Assembly (NCBI GenBank): GCA_902806595.1 | Contig: CADCXC010000038.1 | Location: forward strand, 620,001 to 684,000 | Length of the DNA: 64,000 bases | Direction: 5' to 3' | Source: Pyrenopolyporus hunteri | Taxonomy: Eukaryota > Ascomycota > Sordariomycetes > Xylariales > Hypoxylaceae | Shown here: positions 40,201 through 52,907 of the stretch, in pieces | Layout of the letters: the number at the start of each line of letters is the position of its first letter | Position numbering within the stretch: the first letter of the stretch is position 1 | Program-made: the position numbers and the translations under genes | The notes under the pieces: model-generated | What the model saw: the letters and a program-made list of their open reading frames with translations, nothing else | Database searches by the model: none | What the model was told of the DNA's origin: nothing

Positions 40201-43200
40201 CACGCCTCTAAACGTATCTGCTGGGCATGCGCTTGCATCCACCCTTCAGATCTGAGGTATGGGGTGGAGGCCGGGGCCAGGGCTTGGGAGTGGGTATGGG
40301 TATGGGTACTTTCTGCAAGGCCTGCATGGGACTGGATGCTGTGACGGTTGACGCTACCGAGAGCTACCACCTTGGGCGCTCTGTAGCTTGCTGCAGAAAC
40401 GAGGTCCCGTTCTCCTTATGCACGGGTTGTCACTCGCTTGCGTGCCGTAGCCTGTCGGGACGCAGAATTCCCATCTACCAGTCGCATACCTGGTGAGACC
40501 GGCTGTAACTCGACGCTCTGATAGATTCACCCGCGCCCCCATAGACGGAGCCAAGAATTTACCGTGTCGTCGTCGGGGCCACGACGCAAAGCCAACGAAA
40601 ACGCACGATAAGGGGGCGCCGTACGAAATCGACGCCTGCTATCCTGCGACAACGAGACCGGTCAACAGATGTACACGATGGTCTCGCGCAGGATTTTGAG
40701 GCGTGTCGATGAAGGCTTTTGCAGCCCTATCCGAAAGGGTAAGAATAGAAAAGAAAACAAAAGAGGAGAAAAAGGAAAATGCGTAACATGGGCTCCTTAT
40801 CCAGCAGGTACTTTGGTGATCTCGACGATTAGCTCGATCCGTTCTTTTTCTTTTTTTTCTTTTCTTTCTTCTTTCTTTTCCTTCTCCCTCTCCTGCCGTC
40901 TCCTTTCATTTCCCTAACTACCTAGGTACCTAAGGTTAGTATACTCAACTTCCCTACACTCTAAGCGGTCCTCGGCAGGGTGGTGGATAGCGGTGTGATG
41001 CAGCTACGAACTCGTGAACTGTGCACCAAGTCCTGCAGTCAGGTTTCCGGACGAGGGCCTGGGCGGTATCAGGTACGGGCGTCCAAGACGTCGATCTCGA
41101 AACGTCGAGCCCTCGGACTGCGAGACGCGAAAAACGCGGTTGGTGAACAAATTAGCGACTAATAAGGCGGCACCACCGGCCATTCTGGGCCATTTTCGTC
41201 GCGTGACTCGTTGCGAGGTGATGTAGGATGGGACCCATTTCGAAAGGGGGGAACCAATTTCATCTCGTTTATTTTCGGCAACCTTTACGTGGTGTATCGA
41301 ATTCTTACAGGTAATATGTGAGACCAATCCTCCATATGCCGCTGAAGATTCCGAATCCTGACATCCGAATTCTGAATTCTGATTGTTGGTTGCGGATTGC
41401 TGCGGACTGTTGCGGACTGTGGATTGTTGATGATTGTCGATTGTTTTCCGCTTCTCCGGTTTTTTCTGATGCGGACGCCTAGACGATAAGGGTTAGTTAG
41501 TTGGGTACCTACCTACCTGCGTACATCGAACGTATGGAAGCAAGGCATGGTGGTACATAGGGGGAGCCGGGTGAAGGGCAAGAGCGGTCATTCGGCCTTA
41601 CTGCCCAACCCAATTGTTCCATGGACCGTCGACACGAAACAGCCAGGCACGAGCACAAGAGCCATGCCACAACAGCAGGAGCACGCTCGGCTTCGACCTA
41701 CGTACGCCCCAAACTTTACCTACGCACAGCTGGGACCAGGGTGCGTACCCAAAACTCTTTCGGCTAATGCTGCCCTTGGGTGGACATGGGTTGTCAGCAG
41801 GGTAACCACACTCGACAACACCAAGGTAATTGCCTGGGTAGTATAACAAGTATAACAGGTAGGTACACACCTCGTGCGGGAAGGGTAAGTATCGGCCATG
41901 TATCGAGTTGCTCTTACCTAAAAGACCTGAAGGCCTAGGAAAGGTACGGTACCTACCTACCTATCAGATGTACCACTTAGGCAGATCAGACCAGGCCAGG
42001 CCTTCCTGAGTTAGACTGGGAGATTGTTCGACCCCATCCTTCTCTCCCTCCCCCCCTTTTCCCTTCTTTTCTCTCTTTCATCCTCCAAGTCCCGGGGCCT
42101 TCGAGTCTCTCCTTAACAGAATACGGTGGGATCAATATGGCGTGGTTCTGTAGGTGCCGTATCAGTCAACTTGCATCGGAGGCCCCGGATATGCAGTCCA
42201 CATACTCGCCGACCCTCATTTGTAGTGCATCCTTCTCAACTCAGTTATCCCATAACCTCTCCAATGACTAGCCCGCCTAGTCTCGGCCCCAGAAGGACGA
42301 CTTGAAGTCCCAGCCGCGAGAGTAGCCCAAGGAATCCCTATCTCTTTGGCGATGTGTGATCTCGATTTGATTGTACTTGGGCAGGTCGTTAATCCCATCC
42401 GCCAGCTTCGGCCCGGTACGGGATACGGGATACCCTCAAGCACTACGCTCTATCCTTTATGGAACGCCCAATCAAGCACACCCGAAGCTTTGGGGTCTCG
42501 ACGTGCTGGACTCGAAATCGGGTCACCTCAACTTGAAACCGGGTTTGAGTTGAAGCAGGCTCCTATCTCACGCAGAGGTAACTTGCGTGCGAGCCGTACG
42601 GTCCAGTCTCGACGGACGGGACCATCGATGATTCCTCGAGTCATTGCTGGGAGGATGGAGAGCGTCCGAAGAACCATCTATAGCTCTCGGTCCGATGGTG
42701 TCTCGAGGCCGCCTTGGTGCAAAAGGACGTCGAGATTGCAGCGAATGCGACTGAGTTATATAGACGAGTGACGTGTCCTCGATGTGCTAAAGGCCTTGCA
42801 GGCACGGTATGGGTTCTACGAACATAGCCCGCGAGGAAACAACCCCGAGCCAGGCTTGGCATTCCAGACAGTCGAGAAGTCGGTACGCATATGCGTGGGA
42901 TATGGGCAAAGCTTTATACAAACTAAGGGCGTCGCTCCGGCAGCGGGATCCGGCCGACTCCCCCTCGTGCGACAGTCCGATCTAGATTAGATGTCGTCCA
43001 CTTTAAGATCTACGCCGTGTCACGATAATAGGGCAGCGGCTTAAACATAAGCACTAGGAAGCGGCTATTTAAACCTCGGAAGTACGGCATAGCCGTTGAG
43101 CCTCTTTCGTCATTGCCGACATGTGGTTTATATTCTCCAACACGTGGGCCAGCAGCCTTCGCAAGAGACAATGCGCTTATCTATCCGTGCCTATATGCAA

Positions 43201-45491
43201 ATCCGAATCTAGCCCTCTATCTTCGCCCGCCACCGCAGGGAGGCCACGAAAATAGGAGGCCGCAGGGGTAATAGTCCGTTCCCAACAGGACAAGACCATG
43301 GTCCGATTGAAAGAGAGGATTGGGGCGGGCGTTTCCTATGGGTAGGTACGTATCCCGACAAGCCAAGTGAAGCTATGAGTACGGTGAACCAATTCTCTAC
43401 GAAACCACGTCCACTACTTCAATTTGGTATTAGATGAATGTGAACGGAACCGCAAACGATGTATGGTCGTCCGATGAATGCTGATCTCTTTCCGATACAA
43501 TTCTCGGCCCTATTTTACCACGTTGGCGCTTCGGCGTATTCCCCCCCTTATTCTTTGTAGATTTAGGCACACGCAGGCCATGATAACACTATGACGTTTG
43601 CACTCTCATGATATGTGCTACGTATTCTGCTCTGATATGACGTCGTTGCGTGTATAGGGACGTGTTGAAGCTTATAGCGCGATTAGCGCGCGTAATCTTC
43701 AAGGTGTTAGAATATCGACTCTCTTAGCGCCGGCAATGAGGGTTGTCCTACGCATACTGGTAGTAATATCTATTATATCCTTAGTACATGTCATCGTAAA
43801 CGTCAAGTTATACCCATTAGAGCTCGTAGTCGCAACCGGCTACGTTACATGATTGACCGTTTAGCCTTCTCTTGTTACTCTCAAAGTTGTGCTTAATCTA
43901 TGAAACGCCTTTCTACCTTGGCTGTGCCGATGATACCTGGGTAGGTACGCAACCTATTGGTAGACCGTATTCACGGAACTACGGGTTAGGTTCTCTTTGA
44001 ATCGTACTTCAGTGTCCTCTCGGCCCTCTAGGACGCAGCTCTCTAATTTCTAAGCGCCCTATCATGCGCATGATTCATCATAGGGTCTACACACCTTTCG
44101 CATCCCGTAAACTCCTAAGTACTTCTTTTCAGGATTACCTTCATGAACTACGAGTTAGCACGTCTAAGGAGTAACTCGTACGACACGAAACCCTATATAC
44201 GTGCTGCCAGGGGCGAGGGTGCTTCTCCTTCTCAGCTTCATTATTGAGTCAAGTAGCTCATAGTAAACCCATCGTAGGATATCTAGTTGCCCCAGACGCT
44301 ACGCGCGTTAGCTATCTCGCCGCCGGAGCGATTTAGGTTAGGTTAGGGGCAAGCATTATATTCGCCCTGTCTAAAGGACCGCTTGGTATTCGGTTTATAT
44401 GGTGTCTTCGTTAGCGGTAAACGCCCGTCGACGTAGCTCTTCACTAGGAACACCGCCAAGATCCCGTTGGGATAGCTAATTGGGCTGATGGAAGGGAAAC
44501 GCCTAATCAGGGCTAGATCAATCAGTACAGGCTTACGTTAGGGAGAGAGGCGGCATCGCCTCCTTATGGAATATTGGATTCGTACGCCGTAGTTGATAGG
44601 AGCAACCAAAGCCCTCCCCTTCGTCACGGTGTCTCGGGAATGTACCTTCGCACGTTAGGCAATTCCGAGAATGAGGGACATTACTATTGGTAGATTAGGA
44701 TGATATCTCATCTATAATGCGTAGTGGCAGGCTTGGCCGTTCAGGTGGGCACGCTAAAGGGGTAGGTGTTGTATAATTTGGGCGCCTAGGTAGGTAGGTT
44801 GGATTAGTGACTAAGAGATTTTGTTGAAATAGAGTATACCTACCCAGGTATTATGAGAAAGTCCTCGGAAAACCTTCGATAACCTTGTTATAAGCTCTGA
44901 TATGCTCGGTTTAAGCGGTGGAATTGATGCCCGGAAGTTACCCCGGAAGAGGGACTCACCAAAGGAAGTCACTCCTCCACGAAGCAAGAAGACCCTAGAT
45001 CCCATCGATCTCAGTAGAGCGGACTTAAACCTTTATACTGGTTAATATCGAGTAATTACCCAAACTATGAGGAATATGTGTGTTGCCAGGCCGTGCCAGT
45101 CTTAAGATGTTCGATCGGGTTACGAGCATCCACTCAGGGGGCACGTTACGGAGATGATACTCTACCTCGCGCTCCCCCTTTTCCACGTGAGTTCTTTGCT
45201 ATATACTATATATACTTCAGCTTCCTGTATGGTAAGCCGTAATTCATTAACCACAACGTACTTCCTCTGATAGAAATTATCTTTAGTGAACTACCTTGCT
45301 CCCCTAGTGGAGCTTAGTCGTACCCCTTTCCTACTCTCGTTCCCCGCGATCTCAGTCCTATGATTTTATTTGACATAGAAATAGCAAGTGTATTTATGAT
45401 ATTCGACGCCATCCGTGTCTCGCTTGAACCGGCGTCAATGACTGCTTTGCCAGACCCAACCCGAGTAGTGTTGATAGTAACGCGGCAAACG

Positions 45492-45518
45492 AAAAAAAAA
45501 AAAAAAAAAAAAAAAAAA
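45492..45518. repeat. A27 homopolymer
   Basis: Twenty-seven consecutive A in the gene-free stretch. It could be the tail of a degraded retroposed element, but I see no recognisable body or target-site duplication. Confidence 0.95.
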
Positions 45519-46741
45519 TCAACATGGTGTATATAAAGTGGAGGTTGAAAACAAGACTTGAGCTATTTGCTACGGCCTCGCTTTGCTACCTAGTATTATC
45601 TCGGTAGGTTGTCTTCTCAAGGCAAGAAAGGTTGAATACCTAGGTAACTTCGAAGAGCAACTCGGCCATCGGGTTAACTGGCCCATCATAACGAACCATC
45701 CAGTCCTGAGTTGATATTTACGGCCTGGAGAACGATTATCGATATATGCATGCGAAGGATCAGAGCCAAGGGAAGAGGAAAGGAGAAGTTTCGAAGAATG
45801 GATGCTAGTACGGGTGGGAGCCAAAACCACGACCTACCCAAACTCGAAGTACATAACTCTCCGATAAGTATGACAACTTTCTCGACAACACCCTACGACA
45901 CCCTACAACGTCCGAATATAATCGACGAGTACTTCTGGCTGATAAGTAGAGCGGCACTAGGTAGGACTCGTGTCCGGACGGGTGTAACCGGGGCGTAGGA
46001 AAGAACTCGGGCGAGGCCCCTTGACGTCCCGAACCAAGGGGAGTCGTCAGGCGCTATATCTTCGAATCAGATCTACATCACGAGGCATATTCCAATTTAC
46101 TATTTATCTATTCCACATGTGAAGTACGTTTTTATCCAGGCGTCTGCAGGATTCGCTTGAATCTCAACGCAAATACCCCTGAGATCATATCGTGAAAGGA
46201 GGGAAGATGTACGAAGTGTACCTAGGTACATAGCTAGGTACCTAAGGTAGGTAGGTAGGTACCTATGTATATACTTGGTGGACAATGGATTACGTAAACC
46301 AAGGACCGAAACACCACCCCGCCGGCCGAGTACCTAGGTACAAGCACAGTACCTACAATGCCGTAACCTGGCTACCACGCCTAGGCCGTTCTATCCCCGC
46401 TAAGGCTGGCGGGGGCTGCGGCACCTAATTGGCGGGGTTCTGTTTTCAGTGGCGCTGTAGCGGTCCCTTGAGGCTGCTCGGTCGCAAAGCTTAAAGAGCT
46501 TCACCTATCGTTATCAAAACCTACCTACGCACATACCTAGGTACCTACCTCTAGGCGTCCGTCCCCACCACCATGCGTCAAGCATGTGCATCTATGTTGT
46601 TATGACTTCTAGAAATCACGCCGCCTTTTAGCACTGAAAGGTTTACCCCTCCAACATAACCCTACCCGTGAACGGCAGCTCCATCATCGTTCATTCGTAC
46701 TAACTAGCTTACGCTGGCGGGCGCCTACAGCCTGTGATGAT

Positions 46742-49119
46742 ATGGCGAAAGTCGCGAGCTCTGAGGGCGAGCTTCAAGTGAGCCAATGCTACTGCGAGAC
46801 AGGTCGCAAGAGGGTGAGTGTTCTTATCCAGCCTGTCCAGCCTATCCTATCCATCCAATCCCATCAATTCTATCTAATCGTCCCTCGAGGACTTAACTTG
46901 GAAACCGCCTACTGACGCCGCCATCCTTATCCCTAGCACCGCATCCCCAAATCAATCCCGATTCCTTTCGAGAGCACTCCCCCCGTCGTCGGACATAACC
47001 CCAACCATGATACGGAAGACGAAAGCAACGAAGACAGTACCGTCTCAGACGGAGCCATCCAGGAGCAGGAGATAGACCTCCAAGGCGTACAATTCATCGG
47101 CAACGGCGACGGCATGGACGTGGACGACGAGCCCCTGGCATTTCTGGAAGCTGTAGAAGGCCCGGGAGCCCCCGACACGGTAGGCTTGGTACTAGACGAG
47201 CTCTTCGATGCTGGAGGGCTCGAGTTTGAGTTTGTTAATGGCTTCGTTCCCCAGGAACCTACCTTGGAGGCGGATACGTCGTTTGAAGAGGAAGGTCCAC
47301 CGCAGATTGCGACTTGGAGGATCAACCTCACGGCGTTGTCGCAGGTCTACAACATCTACATGGTGGCGTACGCAGACAAGATCTACGTTTCCAGGCCTCG
47401 CAGCTGCGTCACCAACGCCCTACCGGTCGAGCCAGACCTTATCTTGCGACCCCGAGCTAGCACGATGGCCTTGGAGGTCGGCGGTTATTTGGACGAGGGG
47501 TTTCCCCATCAAGTGAACCATCTCATCGTCGGTGACCTCGGCGACGAGGAGATTCTACTTCTTGCCTACGACGACGGTGACGTCATTGGCTACTATACCA
47601 GGTCCATCGAGGAAGAGCTCTTGCGACGCGAGAGGGAAGGCCGAGACGATGAAACGGTCCCCGAACCATTCTTCCACGAGAATGTGGAGAAAAGCGCCTG
47701 GGGGCTTGCGGTTCACAAGAAGTCCCGTATCATCGCCGTCAGTTCTAACACCCACAGCGTCGCCGTCTTCGTCTTCGCCTTGACGGGCAAACCGTACGAG
47801 CATAACCCCGGCGTAGACTCGGTCGAGTTCTTCAGGAACGTTGCCAAGGACGAGGACGGTAACGTTCTAGAACCCCACGGCGGCGTAGCCCTGCCCTTAA
47901 AGGAATCCGAGCGGGCTCCCAAGGCCGCTGTGCTGGAAAGGGCCGTCCAACGTCGGGATGCAAACTGGCGTATCGTCTTGGAAACGGGTCGCATGGGCAC
48001 CAATATCCCTAACATTGCCTTCAGCAGCAGACCGGACGGAGAGGCGGACAAGGTTGTAGCGGTGGATATCAACGGAAAGCTCTGGTTGATGGACATCTGG
48101 CACTTCAACAACTACCCCCACATTAAGATTGAGGGCCTCCACTCTAATCGCTCGCGCGCGAGATTCCAGGGCCACGACCATCTCCGCAGGTGAGTTTTAC
48201 CCCGTCCCGACGTGTAACCGCGAAGGTGCTAACAGAAGTCAGACCGAGGGGATGGGGCGTGCTCGTGCTCCCCGAAAGTAGTTTTCTCCCGACGAGGGAT
48301 TACATGAGTTCTCTAGGCGTACGGTCCGACGAGATCCGATACGCGTCAAACGATAAGATCGGACGCTGGGTTGACATCAGCAAAGGCATCAAGAACATCC
48401 CAAACAACTCGACGGTGCATCCGTGGGTGAGGTCCGGGAACATCGAGCGGTTCTCGTTCAATCCCTTGGAGCCTCGGAGGGCTCAGTTAGAGAACTCCTG
48501 GTATGACTTCGACACCAACGAGAAGCATCCTTCGTTCTATTACTCGGATCCGGGGAAGGATTCACGGCTGGGACGGTTTAAACCCAAGAACTACCCGAAA
48601 CCTAAGCCCGTCCTGGCGGACGGCAGCAGCATCTTACGTACGTACGAGCTCGACGTCGAACTTCGCAGCTTCGAAGAGGACGGCACGGGCATCATGTTTG
48701 AAAAGGCTATAGATCAATCTCGGCCCGTACATGCGGTGCTCCCGTCGATGCGGGTGTCACACGAACGCCTGGCGAATCTCATACACGTCCCCGAGCTGTC
48801 ACTAGTCGTGGCTGGCTCGTTGTGCGGGCGCGTAGCGCTGGTCACCTTGACACGCCCACCACCGGGCTTTCTTTTCAAACGCGGCTTCAAGATCGAGGCT
48901 ATCCTACCACTCAAGCGGGACGAAGACGATCATAAGCGGCCTATCTGTCCCCTATTAGGGGTGGCTATCGGGCCCGTTCCATCTTCGGGGAATGCGAAAC
49001 TAGCAGACGGATCAGTCGGCCGACGACGATATCGCATCATGCTACATTACTACGACCTTCGGATCCTGAGCTACGAATTGTCTCGCAGCTCAGCAACGGA
49101 TCCCCTATCCATTCTCTAA
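46742..49119 (+). CDS. CRT10: Crt10 family protein (ribonucleotide reductase regulator)
   Basis: Predicted 733-residue protein from three exons: 46742-46813, 46937-48189 and 48243-49119, with introns of 123 and 53 nt. In yeast Crt10 is a negative regulator of ribonucleotide reductase genes and hence of dNTP supply. The N terminus is short, followed by an acidic region, then WD40-like beta-rich blocks, for example QVNHLIVGDLGDEEILLLAYDDGDV, EKSAWGLAVHKKSRIIAVSSN, DKVVAVDINGKLWLMDIW and GWGVLVLPESSFLP. The second acceptor (GTCAG, 48242) was chosen over the nearer AACAG because only it keeps the frame. The end (YRIMLHYYDLRILSYEL) suits the family. The first exon of 24 codons is supported by splice signals and phase rather than by homology. 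Family call is strong; regulatory role here is inferred from yeast. Confidence 0.85.
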
Positions 49120-52100
49120 GGTGACATATCATACCTTATAATTTCCTTTCTCTTTCTCTCTCCCTACTCCCTCTACCCTCTCCCTCACTACCTCTCTCTT
49201 CCCCTAGAATGTTATACCATGATACCCATGATTTCGCGGCATACCTACGGACCAAGGCCGGCCAATCCGGCGGGCGTTTAGGTTGCATAAGGATGGTGGT
49301 GGACATTAAGGAGGCTCCTGTAATATTTATTGGGGGGCATGGCGTTCAGCGGACAATTGAACAAAGAATCTCCCAATCGGCAACGGAAGGAATGGCGTTA
49401 ATGAGAATTGACACACGACTTTCTTTTTTCAGCTACTGTCCGGCTAGATACATAATATCAAGTGTCACGGCGGCAGACCCGTGGGGGGATCTAGTTCAGT
49501 GAGGCAGGGGTTCGCTTTTCTAGAAATGTGCCCCGGACCAGGGTGGCTAGGCATATTGAAATTTGGGCTCACGCTCGCTTCTTAATAAACATCTTACGTA
49601 CTGGAAGAACGTGACTGTTTATAATTACGCCTACTAACTCCGCCCTACCGGTATCCGAGATTCTCGAAGGTTAGGGATACATGTAGAACTAGGCGACCCG
49701 AGGATACGAATGACATAGAAGAGCACCTACTTACCCGTTAGAATGGTTAGGAGACCCGACTTCAAACGCTTCCAAGGTCGGATTTATCGAAATGCTTCTT
49801 TATAACTAACTAGGTACCTAGGTACCTAGGTAGACACCTGTAGACTTTGGTAAGTACCATGAGACCTTCGATCGAGCACCTTGTATACCGAGGTAACCAA
49901 GGTGAGGGCATACGGAGGTACCTGGACATACGTACCTCGAACCGGGTACGTACATCAAGATCGGATGCCAAGCCGCGATTTCGTGGAGGTATGATAAATC
50001 GATGAGGGAGCGGCGACTTTTCATTGGATGATAGAATCAGAGATAAGGCTTGGATTCGACCTTTCCCTCTCGGGTTAGAGACGTGCGGGTCACTCCCTTA
50101 TTCCCGGGGACCGGTGGAGCTTCATTTTGTCATTAGATAAGGTATTGTACCTAGGCAGCTGGGTAACTTTCCTGACTAACTGAGGGAAGTTTCCTTGCGA
50201 GAGAGACAGAAGGGATACGAGCCCAACTCAGCTCTGCTCTCAGCCCAGCCCAGCACTTCCATGTCTTTTTAATCTCCGGCAGCCTCATGCACCTTTTCGC
50301 GCAACGCGCGAACCGGGTGAAACAATGGGGATCCTTTTTTCCTACCTACCTAGGTACTTGAGTAGATACGTCAGGACCTACGAGACAAAGTGCCGCAAGT
50401 TAATCAAGTTCGGGTGACACCGACACAGCTGGATCATCCAACCGCTCGGATTTACGGTGAGGGCTGAGATCTGGTTCCATTCTAGAAGGTTACGAATCTG
50501 CCAAGGTTGGCCAACAAGAGACACTCAGCGTTCGACTGCTTGACATCATCCTATTCAATACGAAGTACTCGAGAAATTGTTAGCGGTGTACTTCGGGGCT
50601 GCTTGGTCTCAATTAAGCAATTGGACCTAATGTCGATCCCGGCACTAGTAGTTTTCCCTGTCTCCCCTGTCTCCCAGAGGCGCAGCGCAGCGAGAGAGGG
50701 ATCTTCCAAAGTGGAAGAAGCAGCATTGATGATTAATCGAGTCAGCCCCTGAAGAAACACAAAAAATACCTCGTGAACTATACTATGGTATACTATGGTA
50801 ATCATGTTCGGTGGACGTGGGATGCGTCATCAGTATAAGCCAATCCTGTCTTTCGGCTGGTTGGAGGTTTAGCGGCGATTATAAGCTTGCTCACCCATCA
50901 TCCACCTAGGTATGAAGATACCTGCATGTGATTAAGCAAGATGGAACGAGACGTAAGCATACAAGCGAATATGGAAACGGCCATTGAAGTTTCGAGACGT
51001 CTGCAGCTAATCGTTTAAGCTTCAACGGTCTCGAGATAGGCTGAAGGGATGGTACCTCGCTATTTTCCTCCCCCCTTGTCCCGGGTCTCTAGTTTCGACG
51101 AGAGCTGTTCTGTTCCGATCTCAGCCCCATCGCGCGACCCATCCTTGATGCGGCAGAGATAGGGACTATTCGGGTTGAAGCTGGCGCTCTCATTCGTCCT
51201 GGCCCGAGTTCGTTGCAAATGGTTTGCAGGGAAGCGGACAAACTATTTCGTAACAGATACTCCCGTCCCACGCGATCTTAGAGGGCTCGAGCTTCCTCTT
51301 AGCTAGGTACGAAGTCGCTAAGGGGACCTGCATCGAAGAAGACGGACCCTTGGACTTGGGATTGACGACAAACGATTGGAGACGAGGAGATAGGAGAGAA
51401 TCTCAAAACTTCAATCCAGGGTTCCAACGTTGCAATACATTTACTTTGTAAAAAGCAAGGAAACAAGAAGGGAGTGTGCATCAACCCACCACCGACATGT
51501 GTGAGATCATAAGGTAGCGCGGGAGATTGGCCCCAATACCGAGAGAGGCAAGACAATCGGATGCCTCGCTCCACATCGAACGAGTAACAACCCCTGGCGC
51601 TGCGGCTGTTATCAGGGAGGCTCCACGCAACTCCATGATGTCTAAGCTAATATATACGCCTATATACCTAGATAGAACAAGAAAAAGGACGACGACGATA
51701 TGAACGATAAGACCAAAGTGGGTAATAGCAGGCCCTCCGAGGCAAAATACCTAGGTACCTATATAGGTAGGTAGGTAATAGCTAACACCACGTACTATGT
51801 AAGCCGGCCAGCATTTCCCTTACGCCGTACTATTCTCTAGCCTCAGGTGCCCCATACGACGGTACGTATAGATTAGTATGAAACACATCTAACCCTACTC
51901 GGATGGAAGGGTAATGAACCCGGAGGATTGGATTCAAGAAGCCCATAGCCGTTTACCTACCTTGTATTACTAGCAGATGCTAGCGTGCCCGTGGGCGAGT
52001 CCCATATGCATGTCTTGGTTACTCACAGGTAGGTACGGGTTGTAATGTGTCCGTTCAGGAACGGAATCGGGATGAGTTGTATGATCCCATCGTGTTGATG

Positions 52101-52907
52101 AGTGTACGCGCCTATTAACTGGGTCTTCCACCTCGATGTCGTTCGAATTACAGCACTTTTCTTCCACGCCTCGAAGCATTGATGCTCAAGTAGATGCGAA
52201 TAACATCCTATACATACGTAGTACATACGTAAGTACCTTACACGTACATCACATCACATCTTCTATAGGATAAAGTACATCTATGTCCTCTGACAATCTA
52301 CGTAAACCTCTAGCGGAGTAATACTAACACGGAAGGACTATACCTAGGTACTATACGCTATGTACATCCATACTAAATCGATACATGTATATACTATAGT
52401 AGGTATTCCATTACATGGGGGTCCCCTACAGGTACCCGAGCATCGTTAGGGTTTGGGCTGCTGCACCCCGGTCTTCAATTACATACGGCTACAGGTAAGA
52501 CGTAGGCGTCTGATTGGCCCGATAGCTATCTTTCCTCCCAAATCTGGTCCCCGGCTTTCCTGTGTGGAAGGTCTGGCCGCGGACGCTCGAGTCTAAAAAA
52601 AACTTATTTACTTCTTCGTGCTGCTCTCGTGCTCCTCGAGCTTTCCTCGTTAATATATATGCGCCTGGATCCCCTTGCCGCTATCGAGCTTAGTCTGGGA
52701 TTCGGTTCTACTCTTCCTTCGCCTCTTCCTCGACCCGACTCGACTCGATCGTCACCGAATAACAACTGGAACCCTCCACCCGAGTATTATCGATACCTCT
52801 TACCAGCCCGTAGACGTATTACAGGAAATATTACAGGAAATTGACGGCCAACCCGCTTGCCACTTTAACCCGCTGGTCTCCGAGAGTAGCCAAACTCAAC
52901 CGGCAAC
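49120..52907. other. 3.8-kb spacer upstream of the ammonium transporter
   Basis: It contains the CRT10 3' flank (CT-rich near 49145-49205) and CCTAGGTA-type runs at about 49811-49833, 50341-50357 and 51748-51780. The final 600 nt are the transporter's promoter and leader. No gene is supported; frames of 60-97 codons look like chance. Confidence 0.5.
52521..52530. promoter_or_regulatory. Palindromic GATA pair upstream of the ammonium transporter
   Basis: GATAGCTATC contains two inverted GATAG cores about 380 nt before the transporter ATG, next to an ATTGG (inverted CCAAT). AreA/NIT2-type GATA factors activate fungal ammonium transporter genes under nitrogen limitation and favour HGATAR sites. 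Binding here is inference from the motif and the gene type. Confidence 0.4.

Larger units (their letters stand above)
36522..46741. other. 10-kb stretch with no supported gene
   Basis: I found no reading frame with a family signature, even allowing for short introns. The left part (36630-37500) is AT-rich with homopolymer and ATTTT repeats. The part around 43500-44600 has frequent stops in all frames and, in several lines, about twice as many TpA as ApT, which could reflect old repeat-induced point mutation. CCTAGGTA-type runs occur at about 40916-40935, 41948-41962, 44785-44800, 46218-46268, 46329-46342 and 46535-46550. This could be an eroded mobile-element region, but no terminal repeats or transposase were recognisable. 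Confidence 0.4.
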